Origin: Planctomycetota bacterium
GTDB taxonomy: Bacteria > Planctomycetota > Phycisphaerae > Phycisphaerales > Phycisphaeraceae
Length of the DNA stretch: 37,981 nucleotides
NCBI GenBank assembly: GCA_024279865.1
Contig: JAJRRC010000065.1
Location: 1 to 37,981, forward strand
Direction: 5' to 3'
Positions 18,446 through 25,349 of the stretch are shown piece by piece. The notes below the pieces were generated by a model that was not told the origin of the DNA, did not search any database, and saw nothing but the letters and a program-made list of their open reading frames with translations. The number at the start of each line of letters is the position of its first letter. Position 1 is the first letter of the stretch. Made by a program: the position numbers and the translations under genes.

Positions 18446-19610
18446 GCTTGGGGCCTCCGACCCAACAACCTGCGACCCCCGGATTCGTCGCTCCTGTAAT
18501 CTGCTCTAACGTGATCGGCACACCGTCTTGACAGAGCCCGCCTAGCACGGCCATGGCCACGGCTTCACGGGCTTGAACCCCGACGCGCCCCCGGGCGCAA
18601 GTTTGTTTACAGCTCTTTTCTAGCGTTACTTCTTGATTAGAAACTTCATCACAGAGAGAAACGTTGCACGTCACATATTTTTTAATGGCAGTGACCAAGG
18701 TCTCGTTCAATGCTCCACCACCTGCGAGTACGACCTCCAGCCCATCCGTCTGTTCAATCCCATCGGCAATCAAACGAGCCACCGAATCGACCACCGAAGC
18801 CGCCGCATCGTGCGGGTTTAATCCCAAGGGCTTAAGCAATTGTTCGACCCATGCTGCATTAAAATCTTCTCGGCCGGTGGTGCGAGGCATCGGCCTTTTG
18901 AAAAACGCTGCTTGGCAAACAAGGTCATAAACTTCCGGATGAACCTGACCCAAAGCCGCCAATTGACCCCCTTCATCAAACGGCAAAGCAAACCGTTTTT
19001 TCACCACCGCGTCAATCATTAAATTGCAGGGGCCCACGTCTTGACCTTGAATATGGCCAATTGCGTGGGGCTCTTTTTCTGCTGGTAAATAAGTTACATT
19101 GCAGATGCCGCCGAGGTTGACGATTTGCCTGGGATGGTTTGCTCTAAAAAGAATCCAGTCTGCTAGTGGCGTGATCGGCGCGCCTTGTCCGCCGGCAATC
19201 AGGTCCGCCTGTCGCAGGTCATGACACACGGGCAAACCCAATTCACGCACCATCGGCCAAGGGTCCAATAGCTGCACGCTGAGCGATTCATCAGGCCCGT
19301 GCCAAATGGTTTGGCCGTGAGCGACGATAAAGTCGACCTTGTCTAAATATTGTAATTTTGCAATGGCCTCTACATGAATTTGTCCCAGGCAGCGAGCGAC
19401 CCGCGCATGGTCAGCCGCGGGGAAAGGCATACCCTTGGCGAGTTCTTGCAAATCACCTGCGAGGGTGCCCAAGGGATGGCTGGCCCATTGGATCAACTGG
19501 GCGGTCATGTTCAACCCATGGCCGACAAGTCGGACCAATGCCACATCTAGGCCATCAAGGCTGGTTCCGGTCATGCATCCGACGACATATCTGGTAGGCT
19601 TGGTATTCAT
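18435..19610 (-). CDS. anmK: Anhydro-N-acetylmuramic acid kinase
   Basis: This enzyme phosphorylates and opens 1,6-anhydro-MurNAc to give MurNAc-6-phosphate, the step before MurQ. The N terminus VVGCMTGTSLDGLDVALVRL contains the ATP-binding GTSLDG (residues 15-20). VAHGQTIWHGPD and NLGGICNVTYLP are further ASKHA-fold motifs, and VVLAGGGALNETL is in the second half. Length is 391 aa. It forms a two-gene operon with murQ and is divergent from the AmpG-like permease, whose start codon is only 26 bases away. Together these three make a muropeptide salvage module. No clear Shine-Dalgarno is visible. Confidence 0.96.
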   Translation of the reverse strand: MNTKPTRYVVGCMTGTSLDGLDVALVRLVGHGLNMTAQLIQWASHPLGTLAGDLQELAKGMPFPAADHARVARCLGQIHVEAIAKLQYLDKVDFIVAHGQTIWHGPDESLSVQLLDPWPMVRELGLPVCHDLRQADLIAGGQGAPITPLADWILFRANHPRQIVNLGGICNVTYLPAEKEPHAIGHIQGQDVGPCNLMIDAVVKKRFALPFDEGGQLAALGQVHPEVYDLVCQAAFFKRPMPRTTGREDFNAAWVEQLLKPLGLNPHDAAASVVDSVARLIADGIEQTDGLEVVLAGGGALNETLVTAIKKYVTCNVSLCDEVSNQEVTLEKSCKQTCARGRVGVQAREAVAMAVLGGLCQDGVPITLEQITGATNPGVAGCWVGGPKHDK

Positions 19611-19636
19611 TGTCTAAGTTCAAGGATGATACTTTG

Positions 19637-20881
19637 ATGCCCCGTTCTCAGCGACCCCACTTGTATGGTAATCGACGCATGGCAGCGTTGGTGGCGTTGG
19701 GGTTTGCATCGGGATTGCCTGGTGCGTGGACGCTGTTGGGGCCACCTTTACAAGCTTGGCTGGGACAGATGCAGGTGGACCTTGCCACGATTGGTTTGTT
19801 TGGCCTTGTTGCGTTGCCGTTTACATTGAATTTTGCATGGGCTCCGTTGATGGATCGTTTTACGTTGCCTTGGATGGCTGATCGTCGCCGGGGTTGGTTG
19901 CAAGTGATTCAGTGGTTACTCCTTTTTGCGATTGCGGGAATGGCGTTGGTTGGACCGACGGAGGTGGGGGACGCGTTGTGGCCGTTGGCGGTTGGGGCGA
20001 TGGTGGTTGCTTTTTTAGCTGCGACGCAGGACGTGGTGGCCGATGCGTATCGTACGGACGTTTTGGAAGACCATGAACTGGGAGCGGGTGCTGCGGTTTT
20101 TGTCAACGGCTACCGCATTGCGATGGCGGTCGGGACCGGCGGCTCACTGATGGCTGCGGGTGTCATCGGCTGGCGATGGACGTATCTTTGCCTGGCGTTA
20201 CTGATGGGCATTGGCTTACTGGGAACGCGTTTGTCGCCCAAGCCTCCCCATGCAGATGAAAAACCCACGAGCTTGGCAGCAGCCTTTACCCAGCCGGTAC
20301 TCGACTTTTTTACAAGGCATGGCAAACGAGGTTTATTGATCCTACTCTTTGCCGTCCTGTTCAAATTGCCTGATGCCACGGCCAGGGTAATGACAACCCC
20401 CCTCTTACAAACCAAACTCGGCCTAGACCTTGCAGAGATCGGCCTGCTCCAAAGCTGGTTAGGTATGGGCGTAACCATGATCGGTGCGATGCTCGGCGGT
20501 ATCGTCATTGCCAAAATGGGATTGATGCGAGCGATGTGGCTGTTGGCGGCATTGCAAATGCTCAGCAATCTGGGATTCTCCGTGCTAGCTGCGGTGGGGC
20601 CCATCAAGTGGGCGGTCGCGACGGTGATTGGTATTGAAGCACTTTGCGGAGGCATGGTGACGGTTGGCTTCATTGCCTTTCTCATGGCCCAATGCAACCG
20701 TCGCTACTCTGCATCTCAGTATGCTCTATTCACGAGTCTCAATGCGCTGACGGGTATTTTGACGGGGGCGTTTACGGGGTATGTGGTTCAGTGGGTTGGC
20801 TTTGAATGGTTCTTCGTTCTGACTGCGTTGGTGGGTTTGCCGGCCGTGGTGGTTTTGGCGTTGCTACACAGGCCTGAATAA
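19637..20881 (+). CDS. ampG: AmpG-like muropeptide permease (MFS)
   Basis: This is a 12-helix major facilitator protein of the AmpG group, which imports GlcNAc-anhydroMurNAc peptides into the cytoplasm. The AmpG N-terminal pattern is clear: ALVALGFASGLPGAW, PPLQAWLGQMQVDLATIGLFGL, LNFAWAPLMDRF and RRRGWLQVIQWLLL. A later DVVADAYRTDVL segment matches the family Asp-rich motif. Its position beside anmK-murQ strongly supports a peptidoglycan-recycling role. ATG 19637 is chosen because AAGGA is 12 bases upstream; a TTG at 19610 would overlap the anmK start. Exact solute specificity is inferred. Beta-lactamase signalling by AmpG is specific to some Proteobacteria and is not implied here. Confidence 0.88.
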   Translation: MPRSQRPHLYGNRRMAALVALGFASGLPGAWTLLGPPLQAWLGQMQVDLATIGLFGLVALPFTLNFAWAPLMDRFTLPWMADRRRGWLQVIQWLLLFAIAGMALVGPTEVGDALWPLAVGAMVVAFLAATQDVVADAYRTDVLEDHELGAGAAVFVNGYRIAMAVGTGGSLMAAGVIGWRWTYLCLALLMGIGLLGTRLSPKPPHADEKPTSLAAAFTQPVLDFFTRHGKRGLLILLFAVLFKLPDATARVMTTPLLQTKLGLDLAEIGLLQSWLGMGVTMIGAMLGGIVIAKMGLMRAMWLLAALQMLSNLGFSVLAAVGPIKWAVATVIGIEALCGGMVTVGFIAFLMAQCNRRYSASQYALFTSLNALTGILTGAFTGYVVQWVGFEWFFVLTALVGLPAVVVLALLHRPE

Positions 20882-20910
20882 AAAAAAAGTCCATCCAACG
20901 GTTTTACCCA

Positions 20911-20939
20911 TTGCATTAAATTCTTTTGGACGTTACAGT
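20911..20939 (+). promoter_or_regulatory. Promoter leading into the cobalamin riboswitch
   Basis: TTGCAT (20911-20916) and TACAGT (20934-20939) are spaced by exactly 17 bases. The expected start (about 20946) falls at the foot of riboswitch stem P1, at 20948. The fit of promoter to aptamer supports both calls. Confidence 0.6.
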
Positions 20940-20947
20940 CTCCATCA

Positions 20948-21191
20948 GTCAATACAGGTTGCTGTTGAATTTTGTGTTCAACAGCTGAAAAGGGAAGTGA
21001 GGTGCGCAGCTTTGATTTATTTGAAGCTGCAAGACCTCCGCGGACGCGCCGCCGTAAAGGGTGAACCCTCTGGAAACAGAGCGTTAACCAAAACTGGGCG
21101 ACATGCCACTGACCTGATCCGCAATGGATCGCCGTCGGGAAGGCTTGTCCAGTTTTGAAACACCTAAGTCGGAAGACCTGCCAGTAATGAC
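20948..21191 (+). ncRNA. Cobalamin (B12) riboswitch aptamer
   Basis: The conserved core of the cobalamin riboswitch is visible in order. A 9-bp hairpin at 20961-20985 is followed by GAAAAGGGAAGTGAGGTG (20987-21004). Then come a peripheral hairpin, AAGACCTCCGCGG, GCCACTG (21105-21111) and CGGGAAGGC (21136-21144). The near-invariant B12 box AAGTCGGAAGACCTGCC is at 21166-21182. The closing stem P1 pairs 20948-20958 with 21181-21191 (9 of 11 pairs). The element is on the plus strand, 166 bases before the next start codon. There is no terminator-like U tract after it, so regulation is probably at translation. The downstream gene is a prepilin-type secreted protein rather than a usual B12 gene. Confidence 0.93.
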
Positions 21192-21315
21192 CGAGTGTTG
21201 GGTCCCTCGCGATCGGGACGACTCGGGTGGGCTTGATCTGAACAGCCCGGCAGCATTGCCTCCCCCCCCGTTCTTAATTCGATTGCGTTGCATGGCCCGT
21301 TGTACAGTCTGTTAA

Positions 21316-21357
21316 CCGGGCAATGTCCTGCGCGAATCAGGACAAGGAGTTTTCCCC
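21316..21357 (+). promoter_or_regulatory. Probable expression platform: hairpin abutting the ribosome site
   Basis: A perfect 6-bp stem GTCCTG/CAGGAC (21327-21332 and 21340-21345) ends directly before AAGGAG (21346-21351), the ribosome binding site of the gene at 21358. Refolding here could expose or hide the site. Upstream, 21198-21230 holds a second stem with GTCCC/GGGAC. The link to the aptamer is inferred. Confidence 0.4.
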
Positions 21358-22164
21358 ATGTGCCATCGCACCCACGTTTCGAAACCGTCCCACGCCTTCA
21401 CCCTGATCGAATTACTGGTCGTAATCTCGATTATCTCGCTACTAATCGGCATTTTACTGCCTGCCTTGGCCTCGGCAAGAGTCGCAGCCCAGACCTCGGT
21501 CTGTGCGTCAAACATCAGGCAACTGGCCATCGCCAATACCACCTACACCGCTGATTACAAAAACTTTTACTGCCTGGGATCTGAAGACCTTTACACCACC
21601 AATCTCACACGCTGGCATGGCAAACGCTTAACGAATTCTAGCCCTTACGATGCGGCCAAAGGCCCTTTGAGTCCCTTCTTTAATGCCGCCCAAGTCAAAC
21701 ATTGCCCCACCTTTCTTAACCTTATCGAAGCGGGCAGCGGCTACGAAGAAGGCTCCGGCGGCTATGGCTACAACTCCACCTACATCGGAGCACGTCAAGA
21801 CCTGTTCCCCCTGTTCACCGCAGCAGCCTACACACGCAGCGCCCGAGTGGATGACCCCAAAAACCCCACCGAAACGATCATGTTCGCCGATGCGGCAGGG
21901 TTGACCTTCCCCGATTCCAAACTCATCGAAGAATCGGCACTGTACTCCCCCTATGGAATCTCCACCGCGGGTGTGGGTTCTGCAAACCAGCCCTCCATGC
22001 ACTTTCGCCATAACATGGCCACCAATGCCGCCATGCTTGATGGCCATGTCGAAACCCAAGCCATGACCTTTAGCCAGAACCCTTATTTTTCACTCACGCC
22101 TGAATTGCAAAAACTTCTCGGCTGGTTCGGCCCACAGAGCAACGAACTATTCGACCTGGAATAA
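21358..22164 (+). CDS. Prepilin-type secreted protein under a cobalamin riboswitch
   Basis: The 268-residue product starts with a short leader, then the prepilin signal [25 protein letters not shown] with the conserved Glu+5. It continues with an [19 protein letters not shown] helix and a globular part rich in Tyr, Gly and Ser. It ends with [12 protein letters not shown], the H-X9-DG motif, like the protein at 9124-9822. A strong AAGGAG lies 6 bases before the ATG. The cobalamin riboswitch upstream predicts that its synthesis falls when B12 is plentiful. Possible roles are capture or transport of corrinoids at the cell surface, or a B12-independent function that substitutes for a B12-dependent one. 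Neither is shown by the sequence. A terminator follows directly, so it is transcribed alone. Confidence 0.88.
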   Translation: MCHRTHVSKPSHAFTLIELLVVISIISLLIGILLPALASARVAAQTSVCASNIRQLAIANTTYTADYKNFYCLGSEDLYTTNLTRWHGKRLTNSSPYDAAKGPLSPFFNAAQVKHCPTFLNLIEAGSGYEEGSGGYGYNSTYIGARQDLFPLFTAAAYTRSARVDDPKNPTETIMFADAAGLTFPDSKLIEESALYSPYGISTAGVGSANQPSMHFRHNMATNAAMLDGHVETQAMTFSQNPYFSLTPELQKLLGWFGPQSNELFDLE

Positions 22165-22177
22165 AGCTATACACCGG

Positions 22178-22237
22178 TACCAGCGATGAAAATAGGCAAT
22201 TCCCCCGCCAACCTTTCATCGCTGGTATCTTTTTTTA
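22178..22237 (+). terminator. Intrinsic terminator of the riboswitch-controlled gene
   Basis: A perfect 14-bp stem, TACCAGCGATGAAA (22178-22191) and 22214-22227, is followed by TCTTTTTTT. It lies 13 bases after the stop codon and separates this gene from trxB. Confidence 0.9.
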
Positions 22238-22295
22238 TTCCTCTCCAGCAGAGTCCTCTCTGACGTGCCTGAGATAATTGTTACAATCTCAAGCC

Positions 22296-23285
22296 ATGAA
22301 TGAACAAAATACCCCTATCGAAAAAATTGTGATCATTGGCTCTGGACCTGCTGGCTGGACCGCTGCAATCTACGCGGCCCGCGCCAACCTCAGCCCAGTG
22401 GTCTATGAAGGCATCCCCAAACAGAACCCCAGTCTGGTCCTGCCCGGCGGACAACTCATGCTCACCACCGAAGTGGACAACTTTCCAGGCTATCCCGAAG
22501 GTGTTGAAGGCCCACAACTCATGAACGACATCAAAAAGCAGGCGCTGCGATTCGAAACACGAATCAAGTCCCTCGATGTCGATACATGTGACTTCACCCA
22601 ACGCCCTTTCACACTGAACGTGTCCGATGGCTCGGTCGTCAAAGCCCATTGTGTCATCATCGCCACCGGTGCGACGGCCAACTGGATCGGCCTGGACAAT
22701 GAAATGCGACTGGCCCGTTCCGGCGGCGGCGTCTCGGCGTGTGCTGTCTGCGATGGCGCGTTGCCTGTCTTTCGGGATCAACCGCTGGCCATCGTCGGCG
22801 GCGGCGACAGTGCCATGGAAGAAGCAAGCTATCTCACCAAGTTTGCATCCAAGGTCTATGTGATCCATCGTCGCGATGAATTCCGCGCGTCAAAGATCAT
22901 GGCCCAACGTGTGCTGGACAATCCCAAGTGTGTCCCCGTCTGGAACAGTGTCGTCACCGATGTCCTAGGCGAAGATAAAATCTCTGGCCTGCAACTCAAA
23001 GACACCAAAACAGGCGAAGAGTCTACGCTGGACGTCAAAGGCTTGTTCGTCGCCATCGGCCACACCCCTGCGACCAAGTTTCTTGATCCAGAACAAATCC
23101 TGCTTGATGACAAGGGTTATATCCAAATGCCCGTGCCACATCAGAGCATGACCAGCATCGAAGGTGTTTTTGTCGCAGGCGACTGTGCCGACTCACTGTA
23201 CCGCCAAGCCATCACGGCCGCGGGCATGGGATGCAAATCTGCCATTGACGCTGAACGCTGGCTTGCCGACCAAGGGATTCATTAG
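22296..23285 (+). CDS. trxB: Thioredoxin reductase
   Basis: This FAD/NADPH enzyme reduces thioredoxin. The N-terminal FAD motif is IIGSGPAGWTAAIYAARANL (GSGPAG, residues 15-20). The redox centre is CAVC (149-152), within SACAVCDG where CATC is usual. The NADPH motif is AIVGGGDSAMEEASYLTKF with the following HRRDEFRASK. The C-terminal FAD motif is VFVAGDCADSLYRQAITAAGMGC. The length is 329 aa. ATG 22296 is preferred over the TTG at 22278. Close before it, CTGACG and TACAAT (22260-22265 and 22282-22287, 16-base spacer) could be a promoter, which would give an almost leaderless message. Confidence 0.96.
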   Translation: MNEQNTPIEKIVIIGSGPAGWTAAIYAARANLSPVVYEGIPKQNPSLVLPGGQLMLTTEVDNFPGYPEGVEGPQLMNDIKKQALRFETRIKSLDVDTCDFTQRPFTLNVSDGSVVKAHCVIIATGATANWIGLDNEMRLARSGGGVSACAVCDGALPVFRDQPLAIVGGGDSAMEEASYLTKFASKVYVIHRRDEFRASKIMAQRVLDNPKCVPVWNSVVTDVLGEDKISGLQLKDTKTGEESTLDVKGLFVAIGHTPATKFLDPEQILLDDKGYIQMPVPHQSMTSIEGVFVAGDCADSLYRQAITAAGMGCKSAIDAERWLADQGIH

Positions 23286-23324
23286 GAAGCTATCAGCTCT
23301 CACTACTGTCCCGTTAACTTTTTG

Positions 23325-24497
23325 TCATAGATCGAACAATGCCAACTGGTTATGGCTTTGGTCGTTTTCGTTGCATTGACCTGATTTAGAAAACCGCTCT
23401 AAAACAGGGACGTTTTCGAAAATTGACACACTGAAACCCTGTAAAATTGTGTAGAGGCTTTGACCGAGTTTTAACTCTTTTTTGAGAATTGCCACAAGCA
23501 AATAAGTCGAGATCGCGGCCCATATCTGCGTTTTGACGGCATTGGGAGTTGTCCCATAGAACACCTTGATGCGCAGGTGTTGTTTGATCCATTTGAAAAA
23601 CAATTCGATCTGCCATCGAGCTTTGTAAAGCAATGCGATTGTAAGCGGTGGGAGCTCGAAGTTGTTGGTTAAGAATACGAGTTTCTTTTTGGTCTCCGGG
23701 TCGACGAATCAAATTCTCCGTAATGGTTCTGGATAATTTTTTGAAGGGTAAAATGATGTCAGAACAATGGTTTGATCGCACTGAATGCCGGTATCTTTGT
23801 CGACAGGTTTTGAATAACGTCGTCTGAACTTCTGGTTGCTTCTGGCTCGTGTAATAAAGAAAGACCGGGCTTGATGAATGGTATAAAGGCGTTTGAAATC
23901 GAGGTAGCCACGGTCCATGATATAAAATGCGCCAGCCTCCAGAACCAGAAGGTCCAAGACATTGGCATCGTGCAGTTTTCCGTCTGAGATATGAATAAAC
24001 GTCGGGATATTGCCGCGCAAATTCATCAAGGTATGCAACTTGATAGCAGCTTTTTGCTTCCTAAATTTCGCCCATGGGAAAATGGACCAGCACAAATCGA
24101 TCGTACTTGAATCCAGTGCATAGAGCGTTGCATTTTCTAATTCCTTGCCGAAATCCTCGTCTGCATACAATCGACAAGCTCGATTTGTCTGCAAGTTCGA
24201 AAGGTCTACAAAGATGCGCCAGTCGCGTATCTCGTTTGCTTTGGCAAGCGTACTTCGCCCAACGCAATGACGAATACCCATGTGGTAGAGTTTGGGCTCC
24301 ATCGCTCGTAAGCATGACTCGATATCGCGTAAACTTTCGCGATAAGTTAACTGGGCAAAGGCCATGACTCGAAATTGGTCCAGACATGAAAAGGCTTTGA
24401 TCCGCGAGTTGCCTTGGTAACGCTTGACGCAAGTATAAAATTGGCGAAGAGGGGAAAAGTCCATGATCTGTGCAAAGACTGGGCGTCCAGAGTACAT
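23325..24497 (-). pseudogene. IS4-family transposase interrupted by one in-frame TGA
   Basis: This is a DDE transposase of the IS4 family. The N-terminal part reads GRPVFAQIMDFSPLRQF and FSCLDQFRVMAFAQLTYRES. The catalytic Asp regions are TLYALDSSTIDLC and AFYIMDRGYLDF. The C-terminal catalytic block YKARWQIELFFKWIKQHLRIK has the conserved Tyr-Arg-Glu-Lys pattern. At 23711-23709 a TGA interrupts the frame between EPLRRI and FVDPETKKKLVFLTNNF. Both halves are in the same frame and otherwise intact. Relatives have Arg or a similar residue here, so a single CGA to TGA change is enough. Start ATG 24497 matches the family; the frame extends to 24572 but that part lies in the palindrome. About 390 codons in all. 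Confidence 0.9.
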
Positions 24498-24499
24498 CG

Positions 24500-24635
24500 G
24501 GAGATATAACCGAAAGCTGTGGATGACGAATTGAAAAAGGCGGCGTACCTTGGGTGTATTGATGCACCCCAAACTTTTTACACAAAGGAGTACGCCACCA
24601 TGAAAGAGATTCCCACAGCTTTCGGTTATATCTCC
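24500..24635. repeat. Nested palindrome with 23-bp perfect inverted repeats
   Basis: A 23-base sequence (24500-24522, starting GGAGATATAACCG) recurs as its exact reverse complement at 24613-24635. Inside it lie an imperfect pair (GGCGGCGTAC at 24540-24549 against GTACGCCACC at 24590-24599) and a central hairpin, GGGTG and CACCC (24553-24568). The order suggests two diverged inverted copies of one 50-base unit facing each other. The left copy ends at the transposase start and the right copy interrupts the Doc fragment. Confidence 0.8.
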
Positions 24636-24802
24636 TGGCCGGTTGCCACTGAAAGAGTCAGGTCGTAGAGGCTTCTGGATGGTGCATAAATTTCAATACC
24701 ATTAAGGCCAAGAAAGACCAATGCTGCAACGGTGTCCGCTCGCTTATTACCATCGACAAAAGGATGGTTTTGAACGATATGAAAAAACCCTTCCAAGCAC
24801 AT
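24626..24802 (-). pseudogene. doc: Doc (death-on-curing) toxin fragment
   Basis: A 58-codon frame reads HIVQNHPFVDGNKRADTV, then AALVFLGLNGIEIYAPS and LYDLTLSVATGQ. HPFVDGNKR is the Fic/Doc active-site motif (HxFxDGNKR). Doc proteins phosphorylate EF-Tu and normally have about 125 residues; the first 60 or so and the last stretch are missing. At the C-terminal end the frame stops inside the right copy of the inverted repeat. At the N-terminal end homology begins exactly where the tRNA-Val terminator ends, and the ATG lies in the terminator loop. No antitoxin is seen. It is a remnant and probably not functional. Confidence 0.8.
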
Positions 24803-24821
24803 GACTTGAAAGGGTTTTTTT
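24782..24821 (-). terminator. Terminator of the tRNA-Val gene
   Basis: Reading leftward, a near-perfect 16-bp stem (24820-24805 with 24797-24782, one mismatch) encloses a 7-base loop and ends in a T6 run. It starts 4 bases after the tRNA and overlaps the beginning of the Doc remnant. Confidence 0.8.
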
Positions 24822-24824
24822 AAG

Positions 24825-24898
24825 TGGGCGATACAGGACTCGAACCTGTGACCTCACGCGTGTGAGGCGTGCGCTCTAGCCAACTGAGCTAATCGCCC
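24825..24898 (-). tRNA. tRNA-Val (anticodon CAC)
   Basis: The cloverleaf folds fully: acceptor GGGCGAT/ATCGCCC, D stem GCTC/GAGC, anticodon stem CACGC/GCGTG with loop CTCACAC, and T stem ACAGG/CCTGT with loop TTCGAGT. The anticodon CAC (24864-24862) reads GUG. It is 74 nt with discriminator A; CCA is not encoded. The 3' side abuts a Doc fragment and an IS, a common integration site arrangement. Confidence 0.97.
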
Positions 24899-24947
24899 GT
24901 TGCAAATTGCAATCAGGACACACACCATACCGAACCAACATTCAGCG

Positions 24948-25232
24948 TCAAGTTTGAGGAGGCTGGGATTGGGATGAGGTAGTTTCTTGTGTTTGATTGG
25001 TGGCAGAGGAGGGATCTTGGGCTGGTGGAATTTTACCATTCGAAGCCGTGCCGTTGGTTGCATTGGTGAGGTCGTCTTCGAGGCCTGAAAGCCCCTTCTT
25101 GAACTCGACAATACCTTTGCCCAAACTACGGCCAACTTCGGGCAAACGCTTGCCAAAAATAAGCAAACCCAAGGCTGCAAGGAGAAGCCATTCCCAACCG
25201 CCGATGTTCCAAAATGCTAAACAAGTCGTCAT
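24948..25232 (-). CDS. tatA: Twin-arginine translocase subunit TatA/TatE
   Basis: This small membrane protein forms the twin-arginine protein-export pore. It has the expected layout: a single N-terminal transmembrane helix (WEWLLLAALGLLIF), the FGKRLPEVGRSLGKG hinge and amphipathic helix with the invariant Phe-Gly, then a Ser/Thr/Gln-rich disordered tail. At 94 aa the size fits TatA/E rather than the longer TatB. AGGA lies 9 bases before the ATG. No tatB or tatC is nearby. It is transcribed toward tRNA-Val and follows alr on the same strand, with a gap of 117 bases. Confidence 0.93.
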   Translation of the reverse strand: MTTCLAFWNIGGWEWLLLAALGLLIFGKRLPEVGRSLGKGIVEFKKGLSGLEDDLTNATNGTASNGKIPPAQDPSSATNQTQETTSSQSQPPQT

Positions 25233-25349
25233 GATTAAGTCCTATACACATAAAGCAGAACAGCATTGCCTGCCATTACTTCTTATTGTACCACTAGCCT
25301 TCACAAAACAAAACTAAACTAAACAGAAGTCAGATCAATCCTCTGTTGG

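Larger units (their letters stand above)
23306..24635 (-). mobile_element. IS4-family insertion sequence, degraded
   Basis: The element carries the interrupted transposase at 23325-24497. I set the left end near CTGTCCCGTTAAC (23307-23319), just outside the transposase stop, and the right end at the far copy of the 23-bp inverted repeat (24635). No matching terminal inverted repeat or target duplication is visible, so both ends are approximate. It sits between trxB and tRNA-Val, next to a Doc fragment that breaks off at the right end. Confidence 0.6.

Noticed and set aside
20110-20697. 195-codon antisense frame over the AmpG-like gene
   Set aside because: It is an opposite-strand shadow with low-complexity composition and no start context.
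22281-22868. Long minus-strand frame over trxB
   Set aside because: It is a shadow of a clearly coding gene, produced by codon bias.
24600-24668. Small plus-strand frame MKEIPTAFGYISWP with a good ribosome site
   Set aside because: It consists mostly of the inverted repeat and Doc antisense and stops after 22 codons.
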